Assembly (NCBI RefSeq): GCF_000346465.2
Contig: NC_034011.1
Location: forward strand, 25,665,941-25,729,940
Origin: Prunus persica
Lineage: Eukaryota > Streptophyta > Magnoliopsida > Rosales > Rosaceae
Direction: 5' to 3'
DNA: 64,000 bases
The translations under genes and the position numbers were made by a program. Below, in pieces: positions 35,438 through 46,973 of this stretch. The first letter of the stretch is position 1. The number at the start of each line of letters is the position of its first letter. The notes under the pieces were generated by a model. That model was given only the letters and a program-made list of their open reading frames with translations. It did no database searches and was not told where the DNA came from.

Positions 35438-38023
35438 TCAATACTGAATGCTAGTATCTGTTGAAACTTCAGGAGTGGAGGCCTTTGCCTCTGTTGACAT
35501 GTCATGGGCCTCTTGTAATGTTGCAACAATTTGCTCCATGGAAGGTCTTCGTTGTTTGAGTGCTGTACATGACAGAGCCAACTGAAGTGTGAGATCAAAA
35601 GCTTCCGCTGAGTATTCTCCTTGAAGTTTAGGATCAGCAAAATCATTGATGCCGCCACTTCTGTTGAGGCCTTTAGCCTAACAAGTAGAAACATTGATTA
35701 TCAGTAACATGGAGAACACACTCAATTTGAATATAGAAAAAAGAATATGGGAGGAAATGATTTCTGACCATTTTACTTAATGGCATTGGTGTGTTCAGAT
35801 TCATGTTGACAACCTTCTTCCCCGATAGGATTTGTAGAAGTACAATTCCAAAGCTGTAGACATCTCCTGATGAATTTACATGGTTGTTGCTCCGATAGTC
35901 AGGATCAACGTAACCGAAAGTTCCTCTCACTTCGGAACTCACATAGGTTTCACCCAGTTCAATGATCTTAGAGAGTCCAAAGTCTGATAGCTTGGCTTCA
36001 AAATTCTTCCCAAGGAGAATGTTTGTTGGCTGCCAGGGGAAAAAAAAAATCTCAGAAAATGTAAAGTGTCCAACTTTCTCATTCATTTAGGTGACAATAT
36101 ATCAGCCAGGTATATGAAGGTACAAGGAAGTAGGGAGCTCAGAGCCTCAGACCTTGATATCGCGATGGACAATGCAGCCTTCTGGATATGTGTGGAGAAA
36201 TGATAGACCTCGAGCACTATCAATCGCAATCTCAAGCCTCTGGATCCAGGGCAGGTTCCTATCTTTCCCTGTTGTTTACCATTTTATTTAAATTGGTTAG
36301 CCTGCACAAACCTATAGTTCAAAAAGCTAAAACTTCATGTTAAGGCAGGGGAATATGTATACATACCAAAAAGCCATTCTGAGAGGTTTCCATTGGGACA
36401 AAGCTCGTAGACAAGGAAACACTCATCTTCGTTTACGCAATAACCAAGCAAAGTAACGAGGTTGGGATGTCTAATGTGTGATAAGCTTGTAACTTCTCTG
36501 GCAAATGTCTCCACATTTCCATCATTGATGATGTGCTTAATTGCTACATGCTGATTATTTGACAGTATTCCTTTATACACCTTCCCTGTTATATTGAGAA
36601 CAAAATATAAAAACCAGAAAATTAAAAACCCAACCAATCATCAGATTATATAGTAAGTAAACTGGTGCTGCAGAATGCTGAATTCAAATTATGATATATG
36701 CTTTCTCGAGAAGAAAATGAGATCCATTTTGCTCTATGTTTTATTTAAATGCTCACCAGCAGTTCCTTCACCAATGAAATTTGATTGGCTTAGATTGTTT
36801 GTAGCAGAATACACTTCCTCGATAGAAATTTTTGGACAGCCTGACTCTTCGAAAGGATCATCCTTAAATGCTGCTGTTTACATACAAATCAGGCTTAAGT
36901 AGTATGCACCATATGCAAGGTGCAACTTAGATTTGGTGTTGATACAGCTATGGAATATTATTGTTGGGCATACCGTCTTTTTTTGGTGGTGGACTTGATT
37001 GGATACGTTTCTTTGATACAATGCATGCAGCTAGTACTACTAAAACGAAGACACCTACGATGCCGCCTCCAATCACAATCCATAAACCTAGCTCCATTGA
37101 ATACCATTATAGATAGCAAAAGCAACCAATTCAGTATATATTTTCAGCTCTGCAAATGCAAGTGATAATTCAGTGATGGAAGAAGCCTTACCTGTACTTA
37201 TTTTCCTATTTCCCTTTGGTGGTAGTTGATTATTATCTGCCAAGGAGAAAGAGATGGTTTACAGACAAACTTGATCAGCAGATATAGTGTTGAGAACTTG
37301 TAACATTTAACAAATCAACACACACACACACACACACACACACAGATTGTAAGAAGTTTCATGAGGCTACATACTGGTGAAGAACTTTTGTGATCCAAGG
37401 CAGGTATAAACTGCAAGGAGATGCGCTTTATTTTCAAGTTTAATGCTTGTATATGACACCAGGACTGCAAACCTGCAAACATTGGTCTCGACCTCAATAG
37501 ATTGTGGATCGGAGTATGTGGAAGGCAATGCTCCTATGTCTTCCCAACTCTTCACACAGGAACCACACAACTGCTCATTTTTTCCATCATCAGAACTCTG
37601 AAACTTACAGTTCCCCTCAAGACTTTTCAACTTGTCACCCAACCTATTAGTAACATCAGCAACTGAGAAGTCAGAACAGCCCCCGGCACCACTTGTTAGC
37701 TTCTCAATCCCACAGCCAAAAACATTCTTCTGCAAATCCTTCATCGAAGCCAAGCAACTCCCCTGCTCGGCAGAGTTGAGATATATTTTTCCGGTTTGAT
37801 TTGCCCTCTGCCCCAGCGCATAGAGGTAGTCGTTGAACGCTGAAGCGCAGCAGTTCTTGCGCAGAAACCCTCCCCAGTCTCCCTCTTCACAAGTTGAATT
37901 TGGAGAAGGAAAGTCAAAATGAAGGCTGCAATCAGACGCAGAAGGCTGAAAAGCTGCATAGCAGATGGTGGTGATGAGGATGAAGACGATAACATTTTGG
38001 TTTAAAAGCTTGCTCTCATCCAT
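35438..38023 (-). CDS. SPARK-domain receptor-like protein kinase
   Basis: Type I membrane receptor kinase, 586 aa from eight exons right to left: 37375-38023, 37192-37236, 36974-37087, 36757-36873, 36367-36585, 36153-36268, 35769-36029, 35438-35677. A signal peptide (VIVFILITTICYAAF) leads a Cys-rich ectodomain with NCCASAFNDYLYALGQ, a C...C...C pattern and CRFAVLVSYTSIKL, matching the SPARK domain of plant receptor kinases. TM helix 232-256 (GLWIVIGGGIVGVFVLVVL). Kinase: Gly loop GEGTAGKVYKG (304-314), Lys325 in VAIK, HRDIKPTN with Asp418, DFG 436-438, and activation segment GTFGYVDPDY, so an active RD-type Ser/Thr kinase. SPARK kinases are linked to symbiosis and stress signalling in some species; the ligand here is unknown. 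Confidence 0.9.
37318..37344. repeat. (CA)n microsatellite in SPARK kinase intron 1
   Basis: About 13 CA repeats, just after the donor of exon 1 on the gene's strand. Confidence 0.9.
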
Positions 38024-40389
38024 GGTATTATACAGTACTGCTTATGTGGAGAACAAAAACACATCAAAAACCAAGTAGTCTCTTGGAGGTAGACTCAATC
38101 TGTAGAATTTGAGAATAATTGACCGAGGCTGGATTAGTTTGCAGCACATTTGGATTGAATTATGGACTCAAAATGTGTCACTGAAATTGATCAAAACAGA
38201 AACTTGAGCAGACAACTTCTTCTGTAACAATTCCTCCTTGTTTGAACAGTTTGAAGGGAGGCTGATAAATCCCACCTTGTGTTTAATGTGGTTAAAAAGG
38301 CTTGGATACTTCGTCCAAATTCATTTAAATATTAATTAATATGTAAATTATCTTCTGTCCATCCATTTCCCTTATTAGAGAATATTGCTGCCGGCCAAAT
38401 CCAATGCAAGCAAAAAAAACTCAATCAAATGAGAGATATGGCGGGTAGTTTATAACAACAAGAGAAAACGTCGCTGTTGATTCATTCTATGTTTTGGCTG
38501 TGTGTTCTCGAGCATACAAGGCAGACTAGACTGACTCAGCAGAATTATCTTTCCAACATCTAAAGTCTTTTCCTTGTCTTTTATCAAGCCAAATCCTATT
38601 GCTATTCTGTAGCAGGCACATATTCTTTAACCTCAACTTTGTTACTTTTTATTTTCTATACAATCGATATTGAGGAAGGGATAATTCAACCTAAGACCTC
38701 GTGTAAGCTACAAGTCCTTTTCGTTTTTATTTAATTTTAACCTCAACTTTACTCCCAATGGCGAAAGCCCTTTGGTGGGGAAAAAATGAAAAACATAAAA
38801 TTTAGGCTCATGATCCTTAATTAGCCAGTGGAAAAAGAAAAAAAAAAGAGAAACAAATAATTACTAATTATTAGTATTACTCAAGATGTCTCGTTATGTG
38901 TTTGGTTGTCAAGAAATTTTTTTGCCTATTTTTGCTATTGGTGTGACTTCATATTTTTGACGTCACCAAAATGATTTTTCTATTGATAAGATGTGAGTTA
39001 AGTCAATTGATCCGAGTTAACGCGAGCCAAACCCCTTGCATCCAAGTTCAAATTCTCCTTCCTATAGATTAAATTAATTTAGAGTAATTTAGACTATCAT
39101 TTGTATTTAAAAAAATTTACATTTATTCATTTTTCATTTTTGTAACAATTCTTATTCTAGATATGGTTTGAAGATTTAATTACTTTAAATAGAATATTCT
39201 GTAAATGGAATATTTAACTACTTTAATTAGTAGTTATGTTTATACTAAATATCAACTTAGTATTTAAATATTTTATTAAAGAAAAAATAAAAAAATTTAA
39301 CTACTCTTTATTAAGTAATATAATTTGTGAAGTTAATTAAAATTTTGAATACTAATTATTCACTAAAAATAAAAATTAAAACATAATTACTAATGAAAGT
39401 AATTAAATGATGCTAAGATATGATTTAATTAATAAAAAAAAGTTTTAAAAAAAATTATTGACCTAAAGATACTAAGTTTATATTTATTTTTAAAAGAAAC
39501 CTCTTTCAACGAAAGTTCGTCGGGAGAGGTCTAATTCAGCAAATATAAATTCATATTTTTATTGTTGGTGCAATGTGGAAATATCTTTGAACGTATAGCC
39601 CCGCGGCTATACTCTACAAATAGAATTTTTGAACAGTAGCTATACTCCAGAAATGGAATATTTCAATAGTCTAGCCCTGGATTATTATATTTATAGGGTA
39701 TAGCATGGCTAACTTTTGAAAACGTCTAGCCAAGCGGCTATACTATTGAAATATTATATTTGTAGCGTATAGCCGAGCGGCTATACTTTATTGAAAAAAA
39801 TTCTATTTACAGAGTATAGCCGAGCAGCTTTACTTTATTGAAAAAAATTCTATTTACAGAGTATAGCCGGGTGATTATACTTTTGAAAATTTTTATTTAC
39901 AGAGTATAGCCGGGCGGGTATACTTTTGAAAAATTTTATTTACAGAGTATAGCCCCGCGGTAACACTATTGAAAAATTCTATTTACAGAAAAAGCTTTTA
40001 AGTAATTGTCTTCGGAATTTTCTTTACTGGATGAGAAAAGAAAAAGAAAAAAGAGGAACCTCCAAAGACTAAAAATACGACAGGAGCACATAACCAGTCC
40101 CTTGAGGTTAGAGGAAGAAGAAACCACTGGATCGCCCTTCGTTGTCTTGACGCTTGACTCTTGAATCTTGAGTAGTGACACTAGTAAGTCTCTCTCTCGC
40201 TCTCTTTCTTTCGGTCGCTCTTGTATCGCATGTTAGGTAGCTTCTGATAGAGAACGCTGAACACGATTAGGGTTTGGGATAATCTAATTCAAATATCATA
40301 TTTTGATTCCGTCAATAGTCTCTTTTAATTGGTTCTGAATCTGAGCGTGGTAATTGTTTCATTGATTGCAGGGTGGTTAGCTTTGCCAA
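38024..40389. other. Intergenic between divergent SPARK kinase and DSS1
   Basis: Promoter of the leftward kinase, then AT-rich spacer with a transposon-like segment (about 38990-39090). A stretch at 39215-39290 resembles 9510-9610, so the same repeat family lies at both places. Then the palindromic array (39593-39990) and the DSS1 5' leader with a likely intron (donor near 40190, acceptor TGATTGCAG ending about 40370). Confidence 0.6.
39593..39990. repeat. Array of degenerate GTATAGCC-NNGC-GGCTATAC palindromes
   Basis: About ten imperfect palindromes near 39593, 39636, 39668, 39697, 39723, 39767, 39814, 39861, 39904 and 39947. The later ones are spaced 43-48 bp with a shared spacer TTGAAAAATTCTATTTACAG. 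Individual copies have decayed on one arm (e.g. CAGCTTTACT, GTGATTATACT). GC-rich stems stand in an AT-rich setting and can fold into hairpins. The same palindrome occurs at about 9395. Confidence 0.9.
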
Positions 40390-41453
40390 ATGGAGAAGGA
40401 TCAAAAGGTAGCATCCGAAGACCCGAAGATAGATTTGTTTGAAGACGACGACGAGTTCGAAGAATTCAACATCAACGAAGGTAATTTTGGAGCCCTGGTC
40501 TGTTCTTGTTAATTATCATAATTATATTCATATTTAGCAGTGCCTCTATAGTTGTTTGTTTCCCATTGAACTTAATAGGATTTTTTGTGAACCAAATTAC
40601 TTTTTCATGAGCATGTTCATTCATATAGTAGATAATCTGAAGTGGGTTTTGTTTCACTTGGCCTCCTGGTTATTTTAATTAACAAAAGGTCATTCCCACT
40701 AGTTTACTCGAGCTGTATCTAGGTTAAATTTAATCCATTTGATAAACAGATATTTGTTCCAAGGAGCATGTATTCATATATCCCAGTGTATACTCCATCT
40801 ATTATGGTCTACTAAGATAATGATCTTGATTGTAATATGAATCATCCAAGCCGAAAATTGATTTTGGCATCAGAGCACCAATGCTCTGCAATGATACAAA
40901 GGAGGTTTCTAGTTGAGATAATGGCATCATGGCATTGTTTCTTTCTGTTGAATAGGATGTTGCGTTTTGTTTTAGGAGTTTATGGGATCTCTGTCTTTGG
41001 TTGTGAGAACTGGCAGCAGCCTGGTTTGGGAAATAACAGCATTGGAACTTGGAATGTACAATATGAAGAAGTCGTATGACGATGCTTTTAGTTGTACCTG
41101 CATATGATTACAGGATTGGTATTTGGTGGAGTAAATGTCGTGTGTTGGGGCTTCACCTCTTCATTTTAAACTGTTTATGAAAAAAAAAGATTATGTTGAA
41201 ATGGATAAAAGTGACAGGATATGCATAATAACTTTTACCCCTAAGTTATTAATAGGATAAATCATCATCTTCAATTGATACTTTTCTCTTTATTGACTCC
41301 GTTGTTTTGTTTATGTCGACAGAGTGGGATGAGAAGGAAGAAGGGAAAGATTCAGCACAGCAATGGGAGGATGATTGGGATGATGATGATGTCAACGATG
41401 ACTTCTCTCTGCAGCTGAAGAAGGAACTAGAGAACAATGCTGAGAAGAGCTAG
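40390..41453 (+). CDS. DSS1: 26S proteasome lid subunit DSS1/SEM1 (RPN15)
   Basis: Two exons, 40390-40480 and 41323-41453, give 73 aa, the usual size of plant DSS1. The protein is small, very acidic and largely disordered: acidic box 1 (FEDDDEFEEF), then WEDDWDDDDVNDDFS with the two Trp residues typical of DSS1, and a short C-terminal helix (LQLKKELEN). Known roles: stabilises the 19S lid, binds BRCA2 for recombination, and joins TREX-2 mRNA export. The 842-nt intron has nothing else recognised. Arabidopsis has two DSS1 genes; which this matches is not clear. Confidence 0.95.
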
Positions 41454-41889
41454 GTTCATGTAGTGTTGTCTTCCGTCCCTTTGAACTTCATAATCATAGT
41501 GATTTGGTACAATCGATTCTAGTTGACAGTAGTGCTAGAAACCTAGTATGCCTGTTATTTGGTGGGTGGCCAAACCCATTTCACTTGAAACTCATAAACG
41601 TGGTATTTACTGTTCTTGGCTAAAGAAAATTTCAGTTGTGTGAATGACTTTAATAACTGATGTGGTCTTGATCCCCTATCCCTTGTAGAGATATGACTAT
41701 AATCTCTCAGTTATCATTGCCTGTTTTTGGATGTGGCCTGTTTCTGTTTTCTGAAATTAACATATGAATCAGCAGTCAGGATACATCATCTTGATGAAAA
41801 TTTATGAGCTCCCAATAAATGTGCAAGTCTAGCGTTTGTCGGGACGAACGACCTAAAACTATATGGCATCACTTGGCCATCACTCTGCA

Positions 41890-42225
41890 CCATCTGGTAA
41901 CCTTCGTTCTCACCTCCTTCCCCAGCTGCCCCTCCAACTCTCTCACCTTTCCTGAGCTCAGTCTCCTACAATGCCCCATATGTTGCTCTGACTCATTCTT
42001 GGTTTTAACCTACAAGGCTACAAAGAGGCAGTTCACCCTTGCTTTCTCCAGCCCATTATTATTTCTGTGTGTTGTGGAAATTGAAATAATCTTCTTGAGG
42101 CCCAAAGAAAATGTACAAAACTTATCTTCCTTGCACCATGTGAGCTTTTGCATGAACCCAACCCAATAAACCAGCCGTTGGGTGCACGAACACAGTGCCA
42201 ATTCCAATAGTCGACAAAACAAATA
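41890..42225 (-). pseudogene. Decayed UGT C-terminal remnant
   Basis: On the minus strand, scattered matches in order to the intact neighbour UGT: FVDYWN (against FTDYWN), then a piece like GLEKARVNCLFVAL (against GLENSNINFLWVIR), then VRELEGQLGKEVRTKV (against VKELMEGEKGEEVRKKV). Frames shift between pieces and the PSPG box is deleted. Judged by eye only; an old broken copy of the cluster's UGT. Confidence 0.5.
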
Positions 42226-42487
42226 TCAAACCATAGACCTGTCATCTGTGGTTTCGTTCTGTCTTTTTCCTTTTTCACTGATAAATATTCGTTTTTATAT
42301 GCACTGGAAGATAATATGATGAGTTGAGTCAGTTTTATTCATAGCCATACACTTGACTTTCGGCATTTGCCCTATCCCACATGCCACTCGTGGCTCGTCC
42401 TGTACAGTATCTATCACCACCACCTTGTCTGATTTTCAATAGGAAACGTTAAGCGAAATATATAATACGAAATTTATCTTGTCCTTT

Positions 42488-43114
42488 CACACACCAGGCC
42501 CTGGGGCCACACTCAGTGTTCCAGTAGTCGGTGAAGACTGGCTCGAGCTCATAGAAACTGTTGACGATCATGCCGAAGCTACGGACGGTTGCCACCACAC
42601 GTCTCATGTTGAACTCAAAGGCTTCGTGTTGAGCAGCATCAGCGCTACTGTCTCTAAAAGATTCGTGGAAGTCCCTTTTAGTAATTTTGATCCAAGGAAA
42701 CTGAGTCACCGTGATTAACTCGGTGTCCGACTCGGGCCCCTCCAGGAGCCGGTTCTCGGCGACGACTTTGCCCACCGCCATGGGGAAGTTAGCGAAACCG
42801 TAGAAGACGAATCTGGGGAAGCCGAACTTGGCGGCGGAGTCGACGGTCCACCAGAAGAAGGAGTCGGAGACCAAGAAGCTGACACGTGGAAGCGTCTGGA
42901 GGGTCTTCTCGAAGTCGAGTTGCATGTGCTCGGTGGAGATGGTGAAGGGAAAGAAGAGGTCTAGGGAAGGGAGCTTGTCGGTGCCTTCGATGCCAACGGG
43001 GATTCCGGGGACTGTGTTTTGAGGGAAAGGGATGTCGACCACGGTGGCGGCGGCCAATGAGGTATCGGCGAGGGATTGGTCGATGAAGGGGCGGTTGGCG
43101 GGGGTGGTGATGAC
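42488..43114 (-). pseudogene. UGT pseudogene, N-terminal domain only
   Basis: Open and highly similar to residues about 45-251 of the intact UGT at 44524-45957 (e.g. PRVSFLVSDSFFWW, FPRFVFYGFANFPM, SFGMIVNSFYELEPVFTDYW). It lacks the first ~44 residues with the catalytic His (homology starts at ITTPANRP), and everything after AWCV, including the PSPG donor-binding box, is replaced by unrelated sequence ending in a stop at 42449. It keeps the catalytic-Asp region (VSDS). Truncated at both ends, so unable to bind UDP-sugar. Tandem duplicate of the intact gene. Confidence 0.85.
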
Positions 43115-43230
43115 GTGGTCATCTTCTCTTTGATTTTGTTGTTACAAATAATTTCTAAACAAGTGTATATTATATATATTTATATAATATAAATACATAC
43201 ATCATCAAATCATCAATCACATATCCACTC

Positions 43231-43400
43231 GTTGAATATGATTAGAGGTGGAACCTACCAATATAATGAAGTCCGTTTATATTTAAAAAGTGGAACACGA
43301 TGTAATATAACTAGTGTTGAATATCATTAAAAGTGGAGCTTACCAATATAATAAGACCCTCTTCGATTAGAGAAGCGTTACATAGTATAATATAACTAGC
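43231..43400. repeat. Two copies of an ~85-bp unit
   Basis: GTTGAATAT and CTACCAATATAAT (or CTTACCAATATAAT) blocks recur at 43231 and 43316, next to TAATATAACTAG. Imperfect tandem duplication, non-coding. Confidence 0.7.
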
Positions 43401-43683
43401 ATTTTTGTTATAGATTACAACAACGTCGAGCCGATATTACAAACAACACCCTGAAAAAGAATAACATTCTGGAAGAACCGGACATACAATAGACGCCAAA
43501 TAAAATGGAATAAAACTTGCAGGATTTAACGGTGATGGGTGGTAGGCCATAAAGGCGGTGTGCCTAAATGCATGTGCGGTTGATTTCAGAAGAAACCAGA
43601 CTGTATGTATGGTTGATTGCGAAGGTGGCGACTTTTCCCACTGAATTGTCAATTCAAAACCCACTTAGCCAAACTCTTGTAGA

Positions 43684-44128
43684 CAGTGACGGACCTAAAA
43701 ATTTTTTAGCGGATGTGTAAAATTGATTAAGTATGAAAAATAGTTTTTCGGAATAATCATTTTCTCGAGATAATTTTTGGCGGCTTTTATTCCTTACACA
43801 TTAAATAAGAAAACTTAGTTTTATGGGATTTTAGTATGAAGTATATATTGACTTAATGAGCCATCATTTTTAGCCTAAATCGTATTTTGCACTAAAACCG
43901 ATTTTTCATATTTTGATTTGATAGGAATTTGATTTTCTAGTATTTTTATTTGAATCCAAACGGGGGGTACTTCCTTATTTACATTGTAAACTTAAGTAAA
44001 TGAAGTAATATAAAAATAAATTAAAGTAAAATGACAAAGCAAAAGGACAGTTTGAAGTACCTACAATGGTTTTTCCGGTGAAGGGAGGTGCAAGTGCACC
44101 TCCTTGCGCCTATGTAGATCCGCCAGTG
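43684..44128. mobile_element. hAT-type MITE with 8-bp target-site duplication
   Basis: 445 bp with imperfect terminal inverted repeats: left CAGTGACGGACCTA, right (reverse complement) CACTGGCGGATCTA, about 11 of 14. The flanks carry a perfect 8-bp duplication CTTGTAGA at 43676-43683 and 44129-44136, as made by hAT transposases. There is no transposase frame, so it is non-autonomous. It lies between the UGT pseudogene and the intact UGT. Confidence 0.85.
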
Positions 44129-44523
44129 CTTGTAGAGATTCACTATTATGAAAAAGCAGACCCCGAACTCCGCACTATAGAAATCGTGTGACGTGCCATG
44201 CATGCCGGGAAAAATATATAGAGGCGTGAGAATGCGATTGTTTTCATTTTTCTTTTGACAAGGATTTGGAGTTGAGAGTTGCATTTAGGATATAAGCTTA
44301 ACAAGTTCTCACCGTATAAGTGAAATATACAATAGAGACTCATTGAGCAACATTATTTCTTCCAAACAAGCAGAGAAAAATTAAAGTACAATCGTTGCCT
44401 TGCCACTTCTAGATTTATTTTAAATAGGAAAAAAAAAAAAGAGAGAAAGAGAAGAAAATAAATGCATGCAGCTTATCAACTACTCATTACGAGGTCCCCA
44501 TTCATCATCTAGTTTCTTGCTAC

Positions 44524-45957
44524 TTAATGTTGTCTCATCTCATCTGTAAGTGATTGCAACGTTAGCCACGACGAGCCACCCTCCTTCACAGCCTTGCTTG
44601 CCAGGTCAGCAAACTCCTTCACCTTCTTCCTCACCTCCTCGCCCTTCTCTCCTTCCATCAACTCTTTGACCATCTTCTCCAACCCCTCCGACTTCACAAA
44701 CCCTTTGACTGAACCATCACAAGTCTCCACCCTCAGCCCGACCTTGATCTCCTCCACCACCATTCTCGCATTCAGCGGCTGCTCCGCCATCATGGGCCAA
44801 GCCAGAATCGGCACTCCTGCGCATATGCCCTCCAGCACTGAGTTCCATCCACAGTGGCTTACAAAACCCTTCACGCTCTCATGCATCAGAATCCGCCTCT
44901 GGTCAACCCACTCTTTGACCACCATTCCCCTCCCCTTCACTCTCTCTTCGAACCCATTTATATCCCAAGCCGCTGTTTCTTCTGACCCTTTGCTTCGTAT
45001 GACCCACAAGAAATTGATGTTTGAGTTTTCCAACCCTTTCGATATTTCTTGAAGCTGCTCGGCTGACAACTCAGCTTGCGTTCCAAATGCAACATACAAA
45101 ACCCAACTCCCCTTCTCCAGCTTCTCATCTAGCCACTCAATCCAGATGGGCTTATCTTGATGATCATCGTGTGGCTCATCTTGTGCCACCTGGCACAGAG
45201 GCCCCACGCACCAGGCCTTGGGCTCACACTCACTGTTCCAATAGTCAGTAAACACAGGCTCAAGCTCATAGAAACTGTTGACTATCATCCCGAAGCTACG
45301 ATTTGTTGCCACCGCAGCCTTCATATGGAACTCAGAGGCTTGACTTGGTTGGTCATGATCATCCTTTGTAAAAGCTTCGTGGAAGAAGTCCTTTCTGGTA
45401 ATTTTGATCCAAGGAAACCGAGTCACGGTTATTAACTCGTCGTCCGACTCGGGCCCATGCAGCAGGCGGTTCTCGGCAACGACTTTGGACACATCCATGG
45501 CGTAGTTGCCAAAGCCGTAGAAAACAAACCTTGGGAAGCCGAGCTTGTCGGCGGAGTCGAGGGTCCACCAGAGGAAGGCGTCGGAGACCATGAAGCTGAC
45601 ACGTGGAAGCGTCTGGAGGGCTCGCTCGAAGTCGGGCTGCATGTGGCCAGTGGTGAGGGCGAAGGGGAAGAAGAGGTTGATGGAAGGGAGATTATCGGTG
45701 CTCTCGACGCCGGAGGGGATTTCGGGGGAGATGCTTTGAGGGAAAGGGAGGGAGATCACGGAGGCTGAGGTATCGGCGAGGGATTGGTTAATGAAGGGGC
45801 GGTTGGCGGGGGTGGTGAAGATGGTGACGCGGAGGCGGCGAGAGAGGAAGAGGCGGGAGAGGTGGAGGAGTGGGATGGTGTGGCCTTTGGACATGAAGGG
45901 GAACAAAACCACGTGGCCCTCATCCTCCACATGCTGCGAATCAATCGTACTCCCCAT
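44524..45957 (-). CDS. UDP-glycosyltransferase (UGT90A-like)
   Basis: Family 1 glycosyltransferase transferring sugar from UDP-glucose to small molecules in the cytosol. Single exon, 477 aa, standard length. Catalytic His26 (SKGHTIPLL) and partner Asp126 (VSDAFLWW). PSPG donor box of exactly 44 residues at 350-393, from WVDQRRIL through HCGWNSVLEG to MAEQ; the terminal Gln favours UDP-glucose. Overall most like UGT90A members; the acceptor is not predictable. The start ATG at 45957 gives the usual short leader before HVVLFPF. Two damaged relatives lie downstream in the same orientation, so this is the surviving copy of a small tandem cluster. Confidence 0.93.
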   Translation of the reverse strand: MGSTIDSQHVEDEGHVVLFPFMSKGHTIPLLHLSRLFLSRRLRVTIFTTPANRPFINQSLADTSASVISLPFPQSISPEIPSGVESTDNLPSINLFFPFALTTGHMQPDFERALQTLPRVSFMVSDAFLWWTLDSADKLGFPRFVFYGFGNYAMDVSKVVAENRLLHGPESDDELITVTRFPWIKITRKDFFHEAFTKDDHDQPSQASEFHMKAAVATNRSFGMIVNSFYELEPVFTDYWNSECEPKAWCVGPLCQVAQDEPHDDHQDKPIWIEWLDEKLEKGSWVLYVAFGTQAELSAEQLQEISKGLENSNINFLWVIRSKGSEETAAWDINGFEERVKGRGMVVKEWVDQRRILMHESVKGFVSHCGWNSVLEGICAGVPILAWPMMAEQPLNARMVVEEIKVGLRVETCDGSVKGFVKSEGLEKMVKELMEGEKGEEVRKKVKEFADLASKAVKEGGSSWLTLQSLTDEMRQH

Positions 45958-46973
45958 CTTTCTCTTCTGATGATATTCTTCTTTCTTGTGAAATAATTTT
46001 GTAAGATTGAGTAGCTATATTATTATTATATTGAGGCAGGCAGTGGGTGTCAAAATCATATGGTCTTGTGTCTGTAAATTTCGGACTCTCTTTTTGACTT
46101 TAGCCGCACACAAAAATGTAGTCCAAGTCAATGACCTAAGCTGATGCAGTTATATCTTCTTTTTGGCTTACCTAAATTACCCACGGAAGCAGATCCTGAT
46201 GGACGTTAAAAAGGAGAAAAACAGAAGGAATAATTTGGTACAAATTTGATGTGGATTTTTATAAATTTAAAAAATAACAAGAACCTCAGACAAGTCGTGT
46301 AAAGTGGAACATCTTGAAATTGTCGTTTCTTTTTGGTTTGCGTAAGTGAGTCTTAAAAATAAGTTAAAAACAATGGACTTAAAACATTATTATTTTTTAA
46401 AATTAATACAAAAATAATTTATTAATATTTTAGAAAGTAGGGGTTCCTCAAAAAAGAGTTGAAAACTATAAATGAGATTAAAAATAAATGGAAAACAAAG
46501 GAAACCCCAACAACATCATTGCTGCCGACACCCAAAACGATTCACGCTGCATGCGCTGAGTGACTCGTTTCAGAATAATAGGTTCATCAACGAACAAGTA
46601 TCATTTCCGCCTGGCTGCTGCCACTTGTAGATTTACAACAACGTCGGCCCACAATTTATATAACATTCCGGATAATCAACTAATCTAGCTGAGTTTGAGT
46701 TACATGCACACTTCTAAATACCCCTATATAATTGAAAAATAAAAACCTCTCCAAAGATTGGACATATTAACAAATAACTGTACGTGAAAAAGGAAAAAAA
46801 AAATTGAAAAAACTCCAAAGAACGAAATGATTGAGTGAAATCTTCCATCAAAGACGACGATGGTCTAGAGCTGTTCGAGAGCAGAAGTATCACCTGCCCA
46901 AGCCACAAACAGATTCAAGTTACTTTCCTAGGTATACATGGGAAAGAAAGCTACCCAAATTCTCACGACAGCA
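45958..46973. other. Intergenic: UGT promoter and DUF3754 3' region
   Basis: AT-rich with no gene seen. A TATA-rich stretch (AATATAATAATAATATAG on the minus strand, near 46020) could serve the UGT gene. Confidence 0.5.

Noticed and set aside
39593..39990. CRISPR-like spacing of palindromic repeats
   Set aside because: Plant nuclear context, degenerate repeats and similar (not unique) spacers; a repeat array, not CRISPR.
40390..41453. Functional link between DSS1 and the RPT2 relic, both proteasomal
   Set aside because: They are 15 kb apart, the RPT2 copy is dead and lies in an apparent mobile block; coincidence is the simpler reading.
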